A stretch of DNA of 20,135 bases from a virus. The stretch lies in the IMG/VR virus record IMGVR_UViG_3300042478_001309, positions 1 to 20,135 of that record; one strand, written 5' to 3'. The position numbers were made by a program, and so were the translations under genes. This document shows, piece after piece, positions 5,624 through 12,380 of this stretch (position 1 is its first letter; every line of letters begins with the position of its first letter). The notes under the pieces are model-generated. The model searched no databases, was not told where the DNA came from, and saw only the letters and a program-made list of their open reading frames with translations.

Positions 5624-5812
5624 ATGGAAGACCTACAGATTGTATTTCTTATTGTTTCGGGGCTGTCCGCATTCGTTGCTGCCCAAATGTGGTTTTACAG
5701 ACGGGCGTATTCCACGGGATACGCACACGGTCGCCACGCAGGGTTTAGCGAAGGCTTATGGAAATCCGCAGAACGCTCTAATCGGAAGGATAGCCGCCTC
5801 CTAAATACTTGA
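5624..5812 (+). CDS. Small single-pass membrane protein (62 aa)
   Basis: One hydrophobic segment near the N-terminus (IVFLIVSGLSAFVAAQMWFY), then a basic cytoplasmic-type tail with small, Gly- and His-containing residues (STGYAHGRHAGFSEGLWKS). The frame opens upstream at a TTG close to the tRNA-Met, but the ATG at 5624 gives a normal membrane-protein start. No clear ribosome binding site is visible, which lowers confidence. Similar small membrane proteins are common in T4-like phages, usually of unknown function. The 3' end contains a late promoter element. Confidence 0.6.
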   Translation: MEDLQIVFLIVSGLSAFVAAQMWFYRRAYSTGYAHGRHAGFSEGLWKSAERSNRKDSRLLNT

Positions 5813-5819
5813 AGTATTT
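5798..5819 (+). promoter_or_regulatory. Late promoter element with overlapping hairpin
   Basis: CTCCTAAATA (5798-5807) is identical over ten bases to the elements at 4376 and 6434. The TAAATA is partly inside a 7-base inverted repeat, AAATACT (5803-5809) and AGTATTT (5813-5819). No convincing gene follows within 370 bases, so the transcript may be non-coding or may read through to gene 33. Confidence 0.5.
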
Positions 5820-6095
5820 GGAAGACGATGATACCGATCTTTCAAATATTCGGGACGAGATGCTAGCGGTGCTGAACCAAACCAAGTACCTGCTGTCTCT
5901 CAAATAAGTCCGATAACAGGCAGTCCCATAATCTACGGCATAGGGTGGTGGAAACAGGGATTTCCGTGCTGTACAGCCGCCGTGGATGCCCTGTGCTGCA
6001 TTTGGGGGTGCGGATAGACTGGCGGCACGGTTAAGGGGTAAAACGCCCCATTCCTTCTGCAAAACCGTTTAAACAGAAATCGCATTATTTCAGCG
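5820..6095 (+). other. Structured stretch without a convincing gene
   Basis: The only open frame of note runs to TAA at 5905-5907 and would give about 32 residues from a TTG at 5809, with no ribosome binding site. From 5908 on the DNA is GC-rich and full of potential stems: GGAAA/TTTCC (5951-5964), ACAGGG/CCCTGT (5954-5959 and 5989-5994), CCGTG plus CCGCC pairing with GGCGG plus CACGG (5964-5981 with 6021-6030), and GGGG/CCCC (6035-6049). No T-arm motif of a tRNA is present. It lies downstream of a late element, so a phage-encoded structured RNA is a reasonable hypothesis. No known RNA family is recognised. Confidence 0.35.
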
Positions 6096-6114
6096 TTGAC
6101 AACGCGGTTTTTGC
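6059..6114 (+). repeat. Inverted repeat overlapping a promoter and a terminator-like hairpin
   Basis: GCAAAACCG (6059-6067) pairs with CGGTTTTTGC (6105-6114) with one bulged base. Inside lie smaller stems GAAAT/ATTTC (6076-6091) and GCGTT-GAC-AACGC (6093-6105), the latter followed by GGTTTTT, which resembles a terminator. The promoter -35 box TTGACA (6096-6101) is within this structure. Confidence 0.5.
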
Positions 6115-6123
6115 GTGTATGAT
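6096..6123 (+). promoter_or_regulatory. Sigma-70-like promoter
   Basis: TTGACA (6096-6101), a 16-base spacer and TATGAT (6118-6123) precede gene 33 by about 60 bases. This gives gene 33 an early/middle promoter in addition to the late element at 6154, consistent with a late-transcription coactivator being needed before late genes switch on. Confidence 0.7.
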
Positions 6124-6153
6124 GCTGCCAACGCATCAGTGGAATGCAGCACG

Positions 6154-6160
6154 CTAAATA
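6154..6160 (+). promoter_or_regulatory. T4-type late promoter element (CTAAATA)
   Basis: CTAAATA lies 25 bases before the preferred ATG of gene 33 (6185). A start site about six bases downstream would leave a leader of only about 18 bases that still contains AAAGG, and would exclude or bisect the alternative ATG at 6167. Confidence 0.5.
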
Positions 6161-6184
6161 TGACGCATGAACGAAAGGTTGGAT

Positions 6185-6400
6185 ATGGAAGTAAACAATG
6201 CACGGTTTCCTAAAGAAGTAGAAGTACACGCTCAAAAATATGGAGTTTCGTATATTGACTCCGTGATTGCGGTGTGTGAGCGGTACGGGATTGAACCCCA
6301 AGTAGCCGCTAAATTCCTGAACAAGCCCATAATTGAAAAGATACGGGCTGAAGGACAGAATTTGAATCTGCTTCCCAAGAAGGCAAAACTTCCTATTTGA
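6185..6400 (+). CDS. 33: Late promoter coactivator, gp33-like (71 aa)
   Basis: T4 gp33 binds the RNA polymerase beta flap and links it to the sliding clamp, allowing the sigma-like gp55 to fire late promoters. The protein here is compact and helical: HAQKYGVSYIDSVIAVCERY, IEPQVAAKFLNKPIIEKI and a C-terminus NLNLLPKKAKLPI, which resembles the gp33 of T4-like marine phages. It is shorter than T4 gp33 (about 112 aa). ATG 6185 is chosen because AAAGG lies six bases upstream; ATG 6167 would add six residues but has no ribosome binding site and sits at the expected late start site. Its position directly before gene 32 and the many TAAATA elements in the window fit this role. Confidence 0.75.
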   Translation: MEVNNARFPKEVEVHAQKYGVSYIDSVIAVCERYGIEPQVAAKFLNKPIIEKIRAEGQNLNLLPKKAKLPI

Positions 6401-6403
6401 CAC

Positions 6404-6443
6404 TTGACAAGCCGTAGGTATTGGGGTATATTGCTCCTAAATA
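6404..6443 (+). promoter_or_regulatory. Tandem sigma-70-like and late promoters for gene 32
   Basis: TTGACA (6404-6409), a 17-base spacer and TATATT (6427-6432) form a host-type promoter. Immediately after is the extended late element CTCCTAAATA (6434-6443). AGGTATT (6415-6421) and AATACCT (6440-6446) are inverted repeats spanning both. Gene 32 begins about 60 bases downstream, so its leader could be a regulatory target. Confidence 0.7.
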
Positions 6444-6505
6444 CCTGTGTCTGAATTGTTCGTCAACACATCAACACACAGTACAAATAGTACAAGGAGA
6501 TACGC

Positions 6506-7453
6506 ATGAGTTTCAAGGATATGAAGAGCCGTTCCAAGTCGCCCACTTCCTACCAGTCCCTTGCGGCTGAAATGGAAAAACTGAACAAGCGTTCAGAGTC
6601 CTACAAGGACGACCGATTTTGGAAGCCCGCACTAGACAAGACTTCTAACGGATACGCGGTGATCCGCTTCCTACCTGCGGTTGAAGGTGAAGACCTGCCG
6701 TGGGCACGAGTGTGGAATCACGGTTTCCGTGGTCCGGGTGGTTGGTACATTGAGAATTCGCTCACCACCATTGGTCTAAAGGATCCGGTTTCGGAACTGA
6801 ATTCGCAGTTGTGGAACAGCGGTAGCGACGAGGACAAGAAGTTGGCTCGTGACCGCAAGCGTCGCCTGTCGTATGTCAGCAACATTCTTGTGGTCAGCGA
6901 TCCCAAGAATCCTGAAAACGAGGGCAAGGTGTTCCTGTTCCGTTACGGCAAGAAGATTTTTGAGAAGATTCAGAGTGCCATGAATCCTGAATATCAGGAC
7001 GAGAAGCCGCTGAACCCATTTGATTTTTGGGGTGGCGCAGACTTCAAGTTGAAGATTCGTCAGGTGGACGGCTATGTGAACTACGACCGCAGCGAGTTCG
7101 CTGAATCTGCTCCGCTAATGGGTGGAGACGACAAGGCTCTTGAGGAGTTGTGGAAGAAGCAGCATCCTCTCAAGGAGTTTACTGATCCCAAGAATTTCAA
7201 GTCTTACGATGAGTTGAAGACACGGCTCCACGAGATTCTCGGTGGTGATATCCGTGCGTCTGTCAACGAATCCGCTGCGAAGGGTGGTGCGGAAACTGCC
7301 TCTTTTGATGATGAAGACGAAACCCCGCGTCCCCAGACGCGCAAGCCTGTGGCTGCTCCTGCTCCCAATAAGGAGCAGAAGCGTGTGGTGGAGTCTAGTG
7401 ATGACTCGGAGGACGCGCTGTCGTACTTTGAGAAGTTGGCAGGCGACGAGTAA
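6506..7453 (+). CDS. 32: Single-stranded DNA binding protein gp32 (315 aa)
   Basis: gp32 coats single-stranded DNA during replication, recombination and repair. The start has AAGGAG. The basic, Ser/Thr-rich N-terminus (MKSRSKSPTSYQSLA) corresponds to the cooperative-binding arm with its LAST-like motif. The core OB-type domain shows RFWKPALDKTSNGYAVIRFL, WYIENSLTTIG, NILVVSDPKNPENEGKVF and FRYGKKIFEKI, close to known gp32 proteins. The C-terminal tail from about residue 265 is acidic and Pro/Ala-rich (FDDEDET, SSDDSEDALSYFEKLAGDE), the partner-binding tail. The protein has no cysteine at all, so the zinc site of T4 gp32 is absent, with ENSLTTIG-type sequence in that region. Flanked by dual promoters and a strong terminator. 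Confidence 0.95.
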   Translation: MSFKDMKSRSKSPTSYQSLAAEMEKLNKRSESYKDDRFWKPALDKTSNGYAVIRFLPAVEGEDLPWARVWNHGFRGPGGWYIENSLTTIGLKDPVSELNSQLWNSGSDEDKKLARDRKRRLSYVSNILVVSDPKNPENEGKVFLFRYGKKIFEKIQSAMNPEYQDEKPLNPFDFWGGADFKLKIRQVDGYVNYDRSEFAESAPLMGGDDKALEELWKKQHPLKEFTDPKNFKSYDELKTRLHEILGGDIRASVNESAAKGGAETASFDDEDETPRPQTRKPVAAPAPNKEQKRVVESSDDSEDALSYFEKLAGDE

Positions 7454-7478
7454 TCGCTCACCTTCACGGCACGAAAAG

Positions 7479-7506
7479 GGCACGCTTCGGCGTGCCTTTT
7501 TCTTTT
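7479..7506. terminator. Strong bidirectional terminator
   Basis: GGCACGC (7479-7485), tetraloop TTCG, GCGTGCC (7490-7496) and TTTTTCTTTT end gene 32. On the minus strand the same stem is followed by CTTTTC, so it can also end the converging tape-measure gene, whose stop codon is at 7505. Confidence 0.93.
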
Positions 7507-9658
7507 ATAGAGATGCGCGTTCTGCGGACTTTAGAGTGGGATCGTTGTTTCGTACACCCGCTCCCGTGTTGTTGTTCACGGTAATAGCGTTGTTGGTTGT
7601 CTTGGGAGCATTGACTGCATTTACTGTGGGTGCAGGTGCGGAATCCATTTGCTTGGCTTGTTCTGCTGCATCTCGTGCGCTGTCTAGTTGCATGGTTGTT
7701 CTGCCCACATCGGTTGACGGGGTTGATGGGGGAACAATGGTTCCGCTCTCCATTGAATACATTTGAGTGTACAGACTTTGCCGCCTTGTGTTTAGTTCTG
7801 CTCGCCGTGCGTTTAGTTTATTTTGTCCTTCAATAGTTCTATATGGATTTGAAGGATCGGGGTCTTGAGCGACAACTTCTAGTTTTCGCATCTCTTCATT
7901 GATTGTGTCAATTTCTCTTTGTATTGATGCTTTTCCATTTGATGCTTCTGGAATTGCTGCGGCAGGTGTTGTTTTCTCAATTGTTCCCGCGACTGGTGGA
8001 ATTTGTTCGGGAACAGGAGGTAGAGGTGGAAGAGCAACAGCAGTCGGATCTGCTTCCATGATCTTGCTTTTGAAAAATTCTGTATCTTCTCCTGCACCAT
8101 TTTGACTCTCATAGGTTGACAATTCCATTAGTGCTTGAGTGCCAGACATTTTGCCTTCACGCACAAGTTGTGCTAACTGTCTTGGATCTGTTGCTCTTTT
8201 TGCTGTATATTCTGGAGACGATACTGCTGCTTGGTGTGCTGTTTCTATTTTCTTGTCCATTTCTGCGCGCTGTCTGTCTCTTTCCACATCTCCAAATGTC
8301 CAAGTATCAGACTCCATCATTTTATCTGCTAGATTAGTTCCAAAAAGAGTGTCAACTCCTTTGTTTACCAAGTACGCACCACCTAATCCAATTGCTGCTC
8401 CACCAAGAACTGCTCCTGCCACTGGTGCTGCTGCCGCTAATCCACCAACAACAGAAGGAGCAAATCCTGCTATCGTGCTAGCAACAGCGGGTATGTACTC
8501 TTTTATGCCACCAAGCATACTACCAATCATTCCGCTTATGCCGCCACCCTCTTTTTTAACTTCAGCCCCTCCTCCACCTAATCCCATCATTTTCTTTAGT
8601 TTTCCAAACATTCCAGCCTTGGCGTTCTCTGCTTCTCTTTTGGCTTCTTCTTTTTTCAATTCTTCTTGGGCAGGATCGTATTGGTCAACCAAAATGGATT
8701 TAATGTCTTTTACTTGGGATAGAATATTTGTTAGTGTGTCTACTACTGCCTTTCCACCAAACACTCCTGTGGATTTGCCTCCACCCATAATTTTAGACAC
8801 AGTAGTGCCACCCGGAATTGGTGGAGTTGTGTCTGCCCCACCCATCAGGGACGGCGACGGCTCTATTTCTGCTCCTCCCCGTCTGCCGTATAGGCTGGTT
8901 CGTCCTGCTTGAGAAATCTCTCCAGCCAGTGTTGAAAGGGCTTCTGCTTCTTCTTCTTTTCGTTCACGGCGGCTTTGCAGAGATCGACTTAAAATACCAC
9001 CAATGAGTGGAATTTTTGCTGCCATTCTTTCGGGAATCTTTTTGGCAAAGTCTGTTATTTTTTCTTTAGCCGCAGCCTTGACACCGCTTTCTTTGGAAAG
9101 TGGCTTTTCAATCTTGGCAATCATTTCTAGTATCTTGCCTGCAATTGCTGATTCTCTGCCACCACCTGTACCAAATACTTTGTTTGTTACCTTTTTATAG
9201 GTTTGCAGGCGTTGTAGAATTTTGCGTTTTTCTTGTACAGTTTTAGCCCGTACTGCCATTTCTCCAAGACGAACCACACTTTCAAGAATTTCATATGCAG
9301 CAGATTGATCTACGGTCTTGTCGTATCGTTTGCCAAAGATGTTTTCATTTTCAGACACCAATACTTCTGCTGTTTGGCGTAAACCGTCAAGAACAGCGTC
9401 TTGAAGTTCAGACTGTTCTCCTCCCAAGTCATTCATGGTTTGAAGAAGGGCTTTTCGGAAACCAGAAATTTCTTCTGTGATTTGTTCAGGTGTTACAGTT
9501 GGGCCGGCAGGAGCCGCAGCAGGTGCAGATGGTGCTGCTGTAACCGTGGTTGTTGTGGTTGTGGCAGAAGTGGTTTTGGTTTTAAAACGACCAGTCGCCG
9601 GATCTTTCTCGCTTGCTGATCGTCCTCTACCTGGCCCTTTTTTTGATTTCTTCGCCAT
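7505..9658 (-). CDS. 29: Tape-measure / tail length determinator-like protein (717 aa)
   Basis: Tape measure proteins lie inside the tail tube and set its length; in T4 this is gp29 (590 aa). Seen here: a basic, low-complexity start (KKSKKGPGRGRS, then Thr/Ala-rich to residue 55), long helical stretches (56-250 and 310-350), a strongly hydrophobic Gly/Ala segment (about 370-432, including AAIGLGGAYLV), another helical part, and a C-terminus with AITVNNNTGAGVRNN and ASL, typical of T4-like tail internal proteins. The hydrophobic segment could enter the host membrane at injection. It is last in the minus-strand block after gp26 and gp51, the hub-assembly genes. Sequence identity to gp29 is too weak to prove by eye; structure and position support the call. 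Confidence 0.65.
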   Translation of the reverse strand: MAKKSKKGPGRGRSASEKDPATGRFKTKTTSATTTTTTVTAAPSAPAAAPAGPTVTPEQITEEISGFRKALLQTMNDLGGEQSELQDAVLDGLRQTAEVLVSENENIFGKRYDKTVDQSAAYEILESVVRLGEMAVRAKTVQEKRKILQRLQTYKKVTNKVFGTGGGRESAIAGKILEMIAKIEKPLSKESGVKAAAKEKITDFAKKIPERMAAKIPLIGGILSRSLQSRRERKEEEAEALSTLAGEISQAGRTSLYGRRGGAEIEPSPSLMGGADTTPPIPGGTTVSKIMGGGKSTGVFGGKAVVDTLTNILSQVKDIKSILVDQYDPAQEELKKEEAKREAENAKAGMFGKLKKMMGLGGGGAEVKKEGGGISGMIGSMLGGIKEYIPAVASTIAGFAPSVVGGLAAAAPVAGAVLGGAAIGLGGAYLVNKGVDTLFGTNLADKMMESDTWTFGDVERDRQRAEMDKKIETAHQAAVSSPEYTAKRATDPRQLAQLVREGKMSGTQALMELSTYESQNGAGEDTEFFKSKIMEADPTAVALPPLPPVPEQIPPVAGTIEKTTPAAAIPEASNGKASIQREIDTINEEMRKLEVVAQDPDPSNPYRTIEGQNKLNARRAELNTRRQSLYTQMYSMESGTIVPPSTPSTDVGRTTMQLDSARDAAEQAKQMDSAPAPTVNAVNAPKTTNNAITVNNNTGAGVRNNDPTLKSAERASL

Positions 9659-9668
9659 GCGCTATTGG

Positions 9669-9845
9669 TTACTTTCTATTTTTTGCTTTCTCTTTTTCTT
9701 CTTTCAAATAAGATATCAGCAAATTTATGTATACCTCACGCTCCCAAGGAATTAGTGACTCCAACTCTTCCAAAGAGTACTTGTGGTGCTGCATTAATGA
9801 AAAATTGGTTCGGTAAAACGCTGACAGATCACTGTGTGTCAGCAT
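9669..9845 (-). CDS. 51: Baseplate hub assembly protein, gp51-like (58 aa)
   Basis: A short gene between gp26 and the tape measure. The start ATG overlaps the gp26 stop as TAATG, so translation is coupled. The centre of the protein, HHKYSLEELESLIPWEREVY followed by INLLISYLKEEKEK, matches the pattern of small gp51-type proteins in T4-like phages (aromatic-acidic helix, PxExE-Y, then a charged helix). T4 gp51 is a non-structural catalyst of hub assembly and is longer. It ends ten bases before the tape-measure start. Gene call firm from tight packing and pattern; name moderately sure. Confidence 0.72.
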   Translation of the reverse strand: MLTHSDLSAFYRTNFSLMQHHKYSLEELESLIPWEREVYINLLISYLKEEKEKAKNRK

Positions 9846-10552
9846 TAGAGAAAAAAATCAGTTAAATTCTCCAAAAGTACCGATACTTTGTTCTTGCAGT
9901 TTGGGCACGGAAACGAGAACTCGTACTCCACAGAGGGTGCAGATTCCAAATATTCGGTAATTTCTTTGAACTGATCGGGTAGAAGGTGTTCAATAAACAG
10001 GGTCACATCTTCTTCCTTTATTGCACCACGCTCGTACACTTCGTCTTTGTACATTACCTTGTCCACGCACGAGTACGCCATCTCAAACAGCATGGTGGTC
10101 TGGTCTTTGGTTACATCCAAATCGTGAATGGTTGGATACCGCATTATAAGCGTAACATCGTCGTTGATCTTTATGTTGGGTGACTTTTCTTCAGCCTTTA
10201 CTTTGGTCTGAATACGATCAATATTGATTTTGATAGGGGTCTTGCCCTCGCAGAACGAGCACTTTACCGTTGGCTTTAGTTCTTCGCCTATGGATTTTGC
10301 GCGAATCTGCAACATGGCGTAGTTGGCATCTGATGCTGGAATCTTCTTGGTGTCTAGGCGATTCTCGGTGCACGCAAGAATCATGTTTCGCACAGCGTCT
10401 ATCACGATATTTGGATTTCCGCTCTGTAGAGCAATCAGCAACACCTTTTCTTCTTTCACCAAAAACGGTCGGTACTTTACAACCATTTTTGTGACAGGTA
10501 AAGTCATGGTATAGGTGGGTACTGTAGACGGAGCAAGACGAAGTTTTTCCAT
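9845..10552 (-). CDS. 26: Baseplate hub protein gp26 (235 aa)
   Basis: T4 gp26 takes part in hub assembly of the baseplate. The protein has CSFC (Cys98, Cys101) and CPNC (Cys216, Cys219), a paired zinc-ribbon pattern typical of the T4 baseplate gp26 family. Between them are MRYPTIHDL and a helical acidic region (ITEYLESA). The N-terminal part KMVVKYRPFLVKEEKVLLIAL is also the conserved start of this family. AAGGA lies before the start codon. A late promoter element on the minus strand sits 39 bases upstream, overlapping the stop of the preceding gene. It is followed directly by gp51. Confidence 0.88.
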   Translation of the reverse strand: MEKLRLAPSTVPTYTMTLPVTKMVVKYRPFLVKEEKVLLIALQSGNPNIVIDAVRNMILACTENRLDTKKIPASDANYAMLQIRAKSIGEELKPTVKCSFCEGKTPIKINIDRIQTKVKAEEKSPNIKINDDVTLIMRYPTIHDLDVTKDQTTMLFEMAYSCVDKVMYKDEVYERGAIKEEDVTLFIEHLLPDQFKEITEYLESAPSVEYEFSFPCPNCKNKVSVLLENLTDFFL

Positions 10553-10590
10553 AGTATTTCCTTTTCAAGTATACAGATCAGATAGTAAGG

Positions 10591-10598
10591 TATTTATC
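10591..10598 (-). promoter_or_regulatory. T4-type late promoter element (GATAAATA)
   Basis: GATAAATA on the minus strand lies 39 bases before the gp26 start. The TAA within it is the stop codon of the tail-tube-family gene (10594-10596), the same economy seen at 4380. It would allow gp26, gp51 and the tape measure to be transcribed separately from the upstream genes. Confidence 0.6.
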
Positions 10599-11304
10599 CT
10601 TGGTTTCCTGTTATTGCATTGCCAATACCCGTAAACAGATTGTTCGCGCCTTCGCGTACACCGGTAAAGAACGAAGCAATTCCCAACCCGTTTCCGTTGT
10701 TCTTGGGAATGTTGCCCTTGGGGAGTTCTCCACCGTTGTATTCTGGGAATTGCGGAACAAAGAATTGTGAGGTGTACTTTCTGAACGCAAAGGTGATTTC
10801 TTGAGTCAGGTACTCGTTTTCTCGGTCGTTTGCAAAACTCAAATCGCCAATCATTTTTGGATAGGTTTCTTCAACCAGTGAGATATACGACAACTGGTCG
10901 CTGCGATCCAATACATGGATGGCTAGCGTTCCTGCAAAATCATCGTAGTACCCCACCTTGTAGTTGTTGTTGTCTACTACTTTGCTCATCCATTTTTCAA
11001 AAAAGCCACGCTCTCTCATGTCTCGTGACATGATGTAGGTCAAGGTAATTTCTCCACCGTACAGGATTTCATACGGCATCTGACGAGCAGGTCCGTAGAT
11101 TCTGTATCCAACGGTTGACACATTTCTGCCGGGAATGGTTACATTTTGGCAGCGTATCATCAGGTTTGGTATGCTTGCACCTTCGTCTGCCATAGCCTTT
11201 GGTAGTTGAATTTCTGCCACATAGCGATTAGTGGTCAAGAACCCATTATCCATAATGTTGGATACTATGTTTTCTACTTTGGATGAGCCTTGAAACTGTG
11301 TCAT
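10594..11304 (-). CDS. Tail-tube-family protein, probably the tube initiator (gp54/gp19 type, 236 aa)
   Basis: The central 150 residues show the T4 tail-tube fold pattern: NRYVAEIQLP, then CQNVTIPGRNVSTVGYRIYG, GGEITLTYIMSRDMRER, FFEKWMSKVVD and YYDDFAGTLAIHVLD, ending with YPKMIGDLSF and ITFAFRKYTSQF. Strand-rich segments and the conserved tube-family words support this. A Gly/Asn-rich C-terminal extension follows from about 190. T4 gp19 forms the tube and is 163 aa; gp54 starts the tube on the baseplate and is 320 aa. The neighbouring hub genes and the lack of a sheath gene favour gp54, but gp19 cannot be excluded. The start overlaps the upstream stop as ATGA. Confidence 0.78.
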   Translation of the reverse strand: MTQFQGSSKVENIVSNIMDNGFLTTNRYVAEIQLPKAMADEGASIPNLMIRCQNVTIPGRNVSTVGYRIYGPARQMPYEILYGGEITLTYIMSRDMRERGFFEKWMSKVVDNNNYKVGYYDDFAGTLAIHVLDRSDQLSYISLVEETYPKMIGDLSFANDRENEYLTQEITFAFRKYTSQFFVPQFPEYNGGELPKGNIPKNNGNGLGIASFFTGVREGANNLFTGIGNAITGNQG

Positions 11305-11903
11305 AGGTTGTTCTCGGTGTTGATAGCAGAGTTGTACGACATACGACGAATACCCATTTTGCGTCCTTTCACAAACAGGGCTAGATCAATATCCACTAGC
11401 ACATCCCAAAATTGTGAAGGAATTTGTATGGGTTTTTTACGAAATCCCTCTCTTACATAGCGTCGGTAGCACGGCTTGAAAAACTTGAATTTCTTTGGGC
11501 CTTGTATTCTGCGGTATGTTGTACCCAACCTAGTCAGCGATTCGTCGCCGTTGTGTCGTACTGGCAGCGACTTTTCTATGGCGTTGAACAGTTGCTTTCT
11601 CCACTTTTGAGCAATAAAGTGTAGGTTGATGCCTTCAAAGCCGTCACGGTGAACTTCTGTGATGATTACCAAAGGAAACACATCGTATGCCACATTTGAA
11701 TTCAAGAACCGTTGGTCTTGTGGTTTATATTTGAAAAACACCATTTGACCCGGCAGAAACCGAGACGGCATGTGTAGTTCGTTCTCGTCTGCCAAATAGT
11801 GCAGCAGTTTTATGTACGACTGGTCTGTGCCACCAAGCCCTGCCACCGTCTCTGATAGCAGTTCTTTTAGTTCTGCTGATTGTTTTGTGTTTTGGTTGGT
11901 CAT
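11301..11903 (-). CDS. Conserved T4-like phage protein of unknown function (200 aa)
   Basis: The frame extends further upstream, but the ATG at 11903 overlaps the gp4 stop as ATGA and is preferred. A helical N-terminus (ELKELLSETVAGLGG) is followed by a compact domain with PGQMVFFKYKPQ, YDVFPLVIITEV and FEGINLHFIAQKWRKQLFNAI, then a very basic part (RRIQGPKKFKFFKPCYRRYV) and a hydrophobic end (FWDVLVDIDLALFV). The phrase YDxFPLxI...GxNLH occurs in unannotated proteins of many T4-like phages. Its place between the head completion nuclease and a tube protein suggests a morphogenesis role, possibly DNA-contacting given its charge. I cannot name it. Confidence 0.75.
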   Translation of the reverse strand: MTNQNTKQSAELKELLSETVAGLGGTDQSYIKLLHYLADENELHMPSRFLPGQMVFFKYKPQDQRFLNSNVAYDVFPLVIITEVHRDGFEGINLHFIAQKWRKQLFNAIEKSLPVRHNGDESLTRLGTTYRRIQGPKKFKFFKPCYRRYVREGFRKKPIQIPSQFWDVLVDIDLALFVKGRKMGIRRMSYNSAINTENNL

Positions 11904-12343
11904 TTCTTGTGTCGGAACAAGTCGTCTTCTGTGAGTACTTTGAATTCCCACCCACGATTAGTCGCTGCTTCTTTGGCGGCTTTCCATTTGGCACAGTTGG
12001 TGATCCAAGTTTGGGCTTCGTACAGGTAGTTTCGTGACTGCTTTTTTGGTTTCTTGGGTTCAGAACACTGCTTTTTGGGTTTTACCTCAATCAGCATAGT
12101 CTTGATTCCACCGTCTACAGTTTTCATCTCTACTATGAAATCCACAAAGTAGCGGTGTGGTTTGCGATCTAGTGGGCTGATGTACGGTATGATCACTTCT
12201 TCTGACCCCCAACGCACCACAGTTTCGCTCAAGTCGCAGTATTTCATAAATCGGCGTTCCCACATGGAGCGATACACGATTTGAGTGGGGTTGCCCATGT
12301 ACTTGGACGGGTTGGTTGGCTTAAAATATCCTTTGTAGGGCAT
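11900..12343 (-). CDS. 4: Head completion protein gp4, TnsA-like nuclease fold (147 aa)
   Basis: T4 gp4 is needed to finish the head before tail attachment and has a nuclease-like fold. The protein matches along its length: KYMGNPTQIVYRSMWERRFM, WGSEEVIIPY, HRYFVDFIVEM, MLIEVKPKKQ and TNRGWEFKVLTEDDL. Putative PD-(D/E)xK residues are Glu29, Asp68, Glu86 and Lys88. Length matches T4 gp4 (about 150 aa). It is the first gene of the minus-strand block and diverges from gp48, with only 37 bases between the two starts. In T4, gene 4 also lies next to gene 53, found nearby here on the other strand. Confidence 0.92.
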   Translation of the reverse strand: MPYKGYFKPTNPSKYMGNPTQIVYRSMWERRFMKYCDLSETVVRWGSEEVIIPYISPLDRKPHRYFVDFIVEMKTVDGGIKTMLIEVKPKKQCSEPKKPKKQSRNYLYEAQTWITNCAKWKAAKEAATNRGWEFKVLTEDDLFRHKK

Positions 12344-12350
12344 ATAGATA
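12343..12350 (+). promoter_or_regulatory. Possible late promoter element (TATAGATA)
   Basis: TATAGATA differs by one base from the T4 late consensus TATAAATA and lies 31 bases before the gp48 start, in the 37-base divergent gap. No clear element for the opposite strand is seen in the gap. AGAGG (12366-12370) serves as ribosome binding site for gp48. Confidence 0.35.
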
Positions 12351-12380
12351 TGTAGAACAGACCCAAGAGGAAATACTTAA

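Noticed and set aside
5794-5907. Programmed frameshift joining the 62-residue membrane protein to a following -1 frame
   Set aside because: A hairpin is present, but no slippery heptamer lies in the short window where the two frames overlap, and the join would add only about 30 residues.
5778-6062. 94-codon minus-strand open frame over the structured stretch
   Set aside because: No ribosome binding site, Ser/Arg-rich shadow-like composition, and it runs opposite to all neighbours. I prefer a structured non-coding stretch.
7242-7766. 174-codon plus-strand open frame across the end of gene 32 and the terminator
   Set aside because: It is out of frame with gene 32, crosses the strong terminator and has an arginine-rich shadow composition.
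8139-8912. 257-codon open frame on the plus strand opposite the tape-measure gene
   Set aside because: It is the antisense of a Gly/Ala/Pro-rich coding region, lacks a ribosome binding site and reads as low-complexity Pro/Ser/Leu. The minus-strand gene explains the region.
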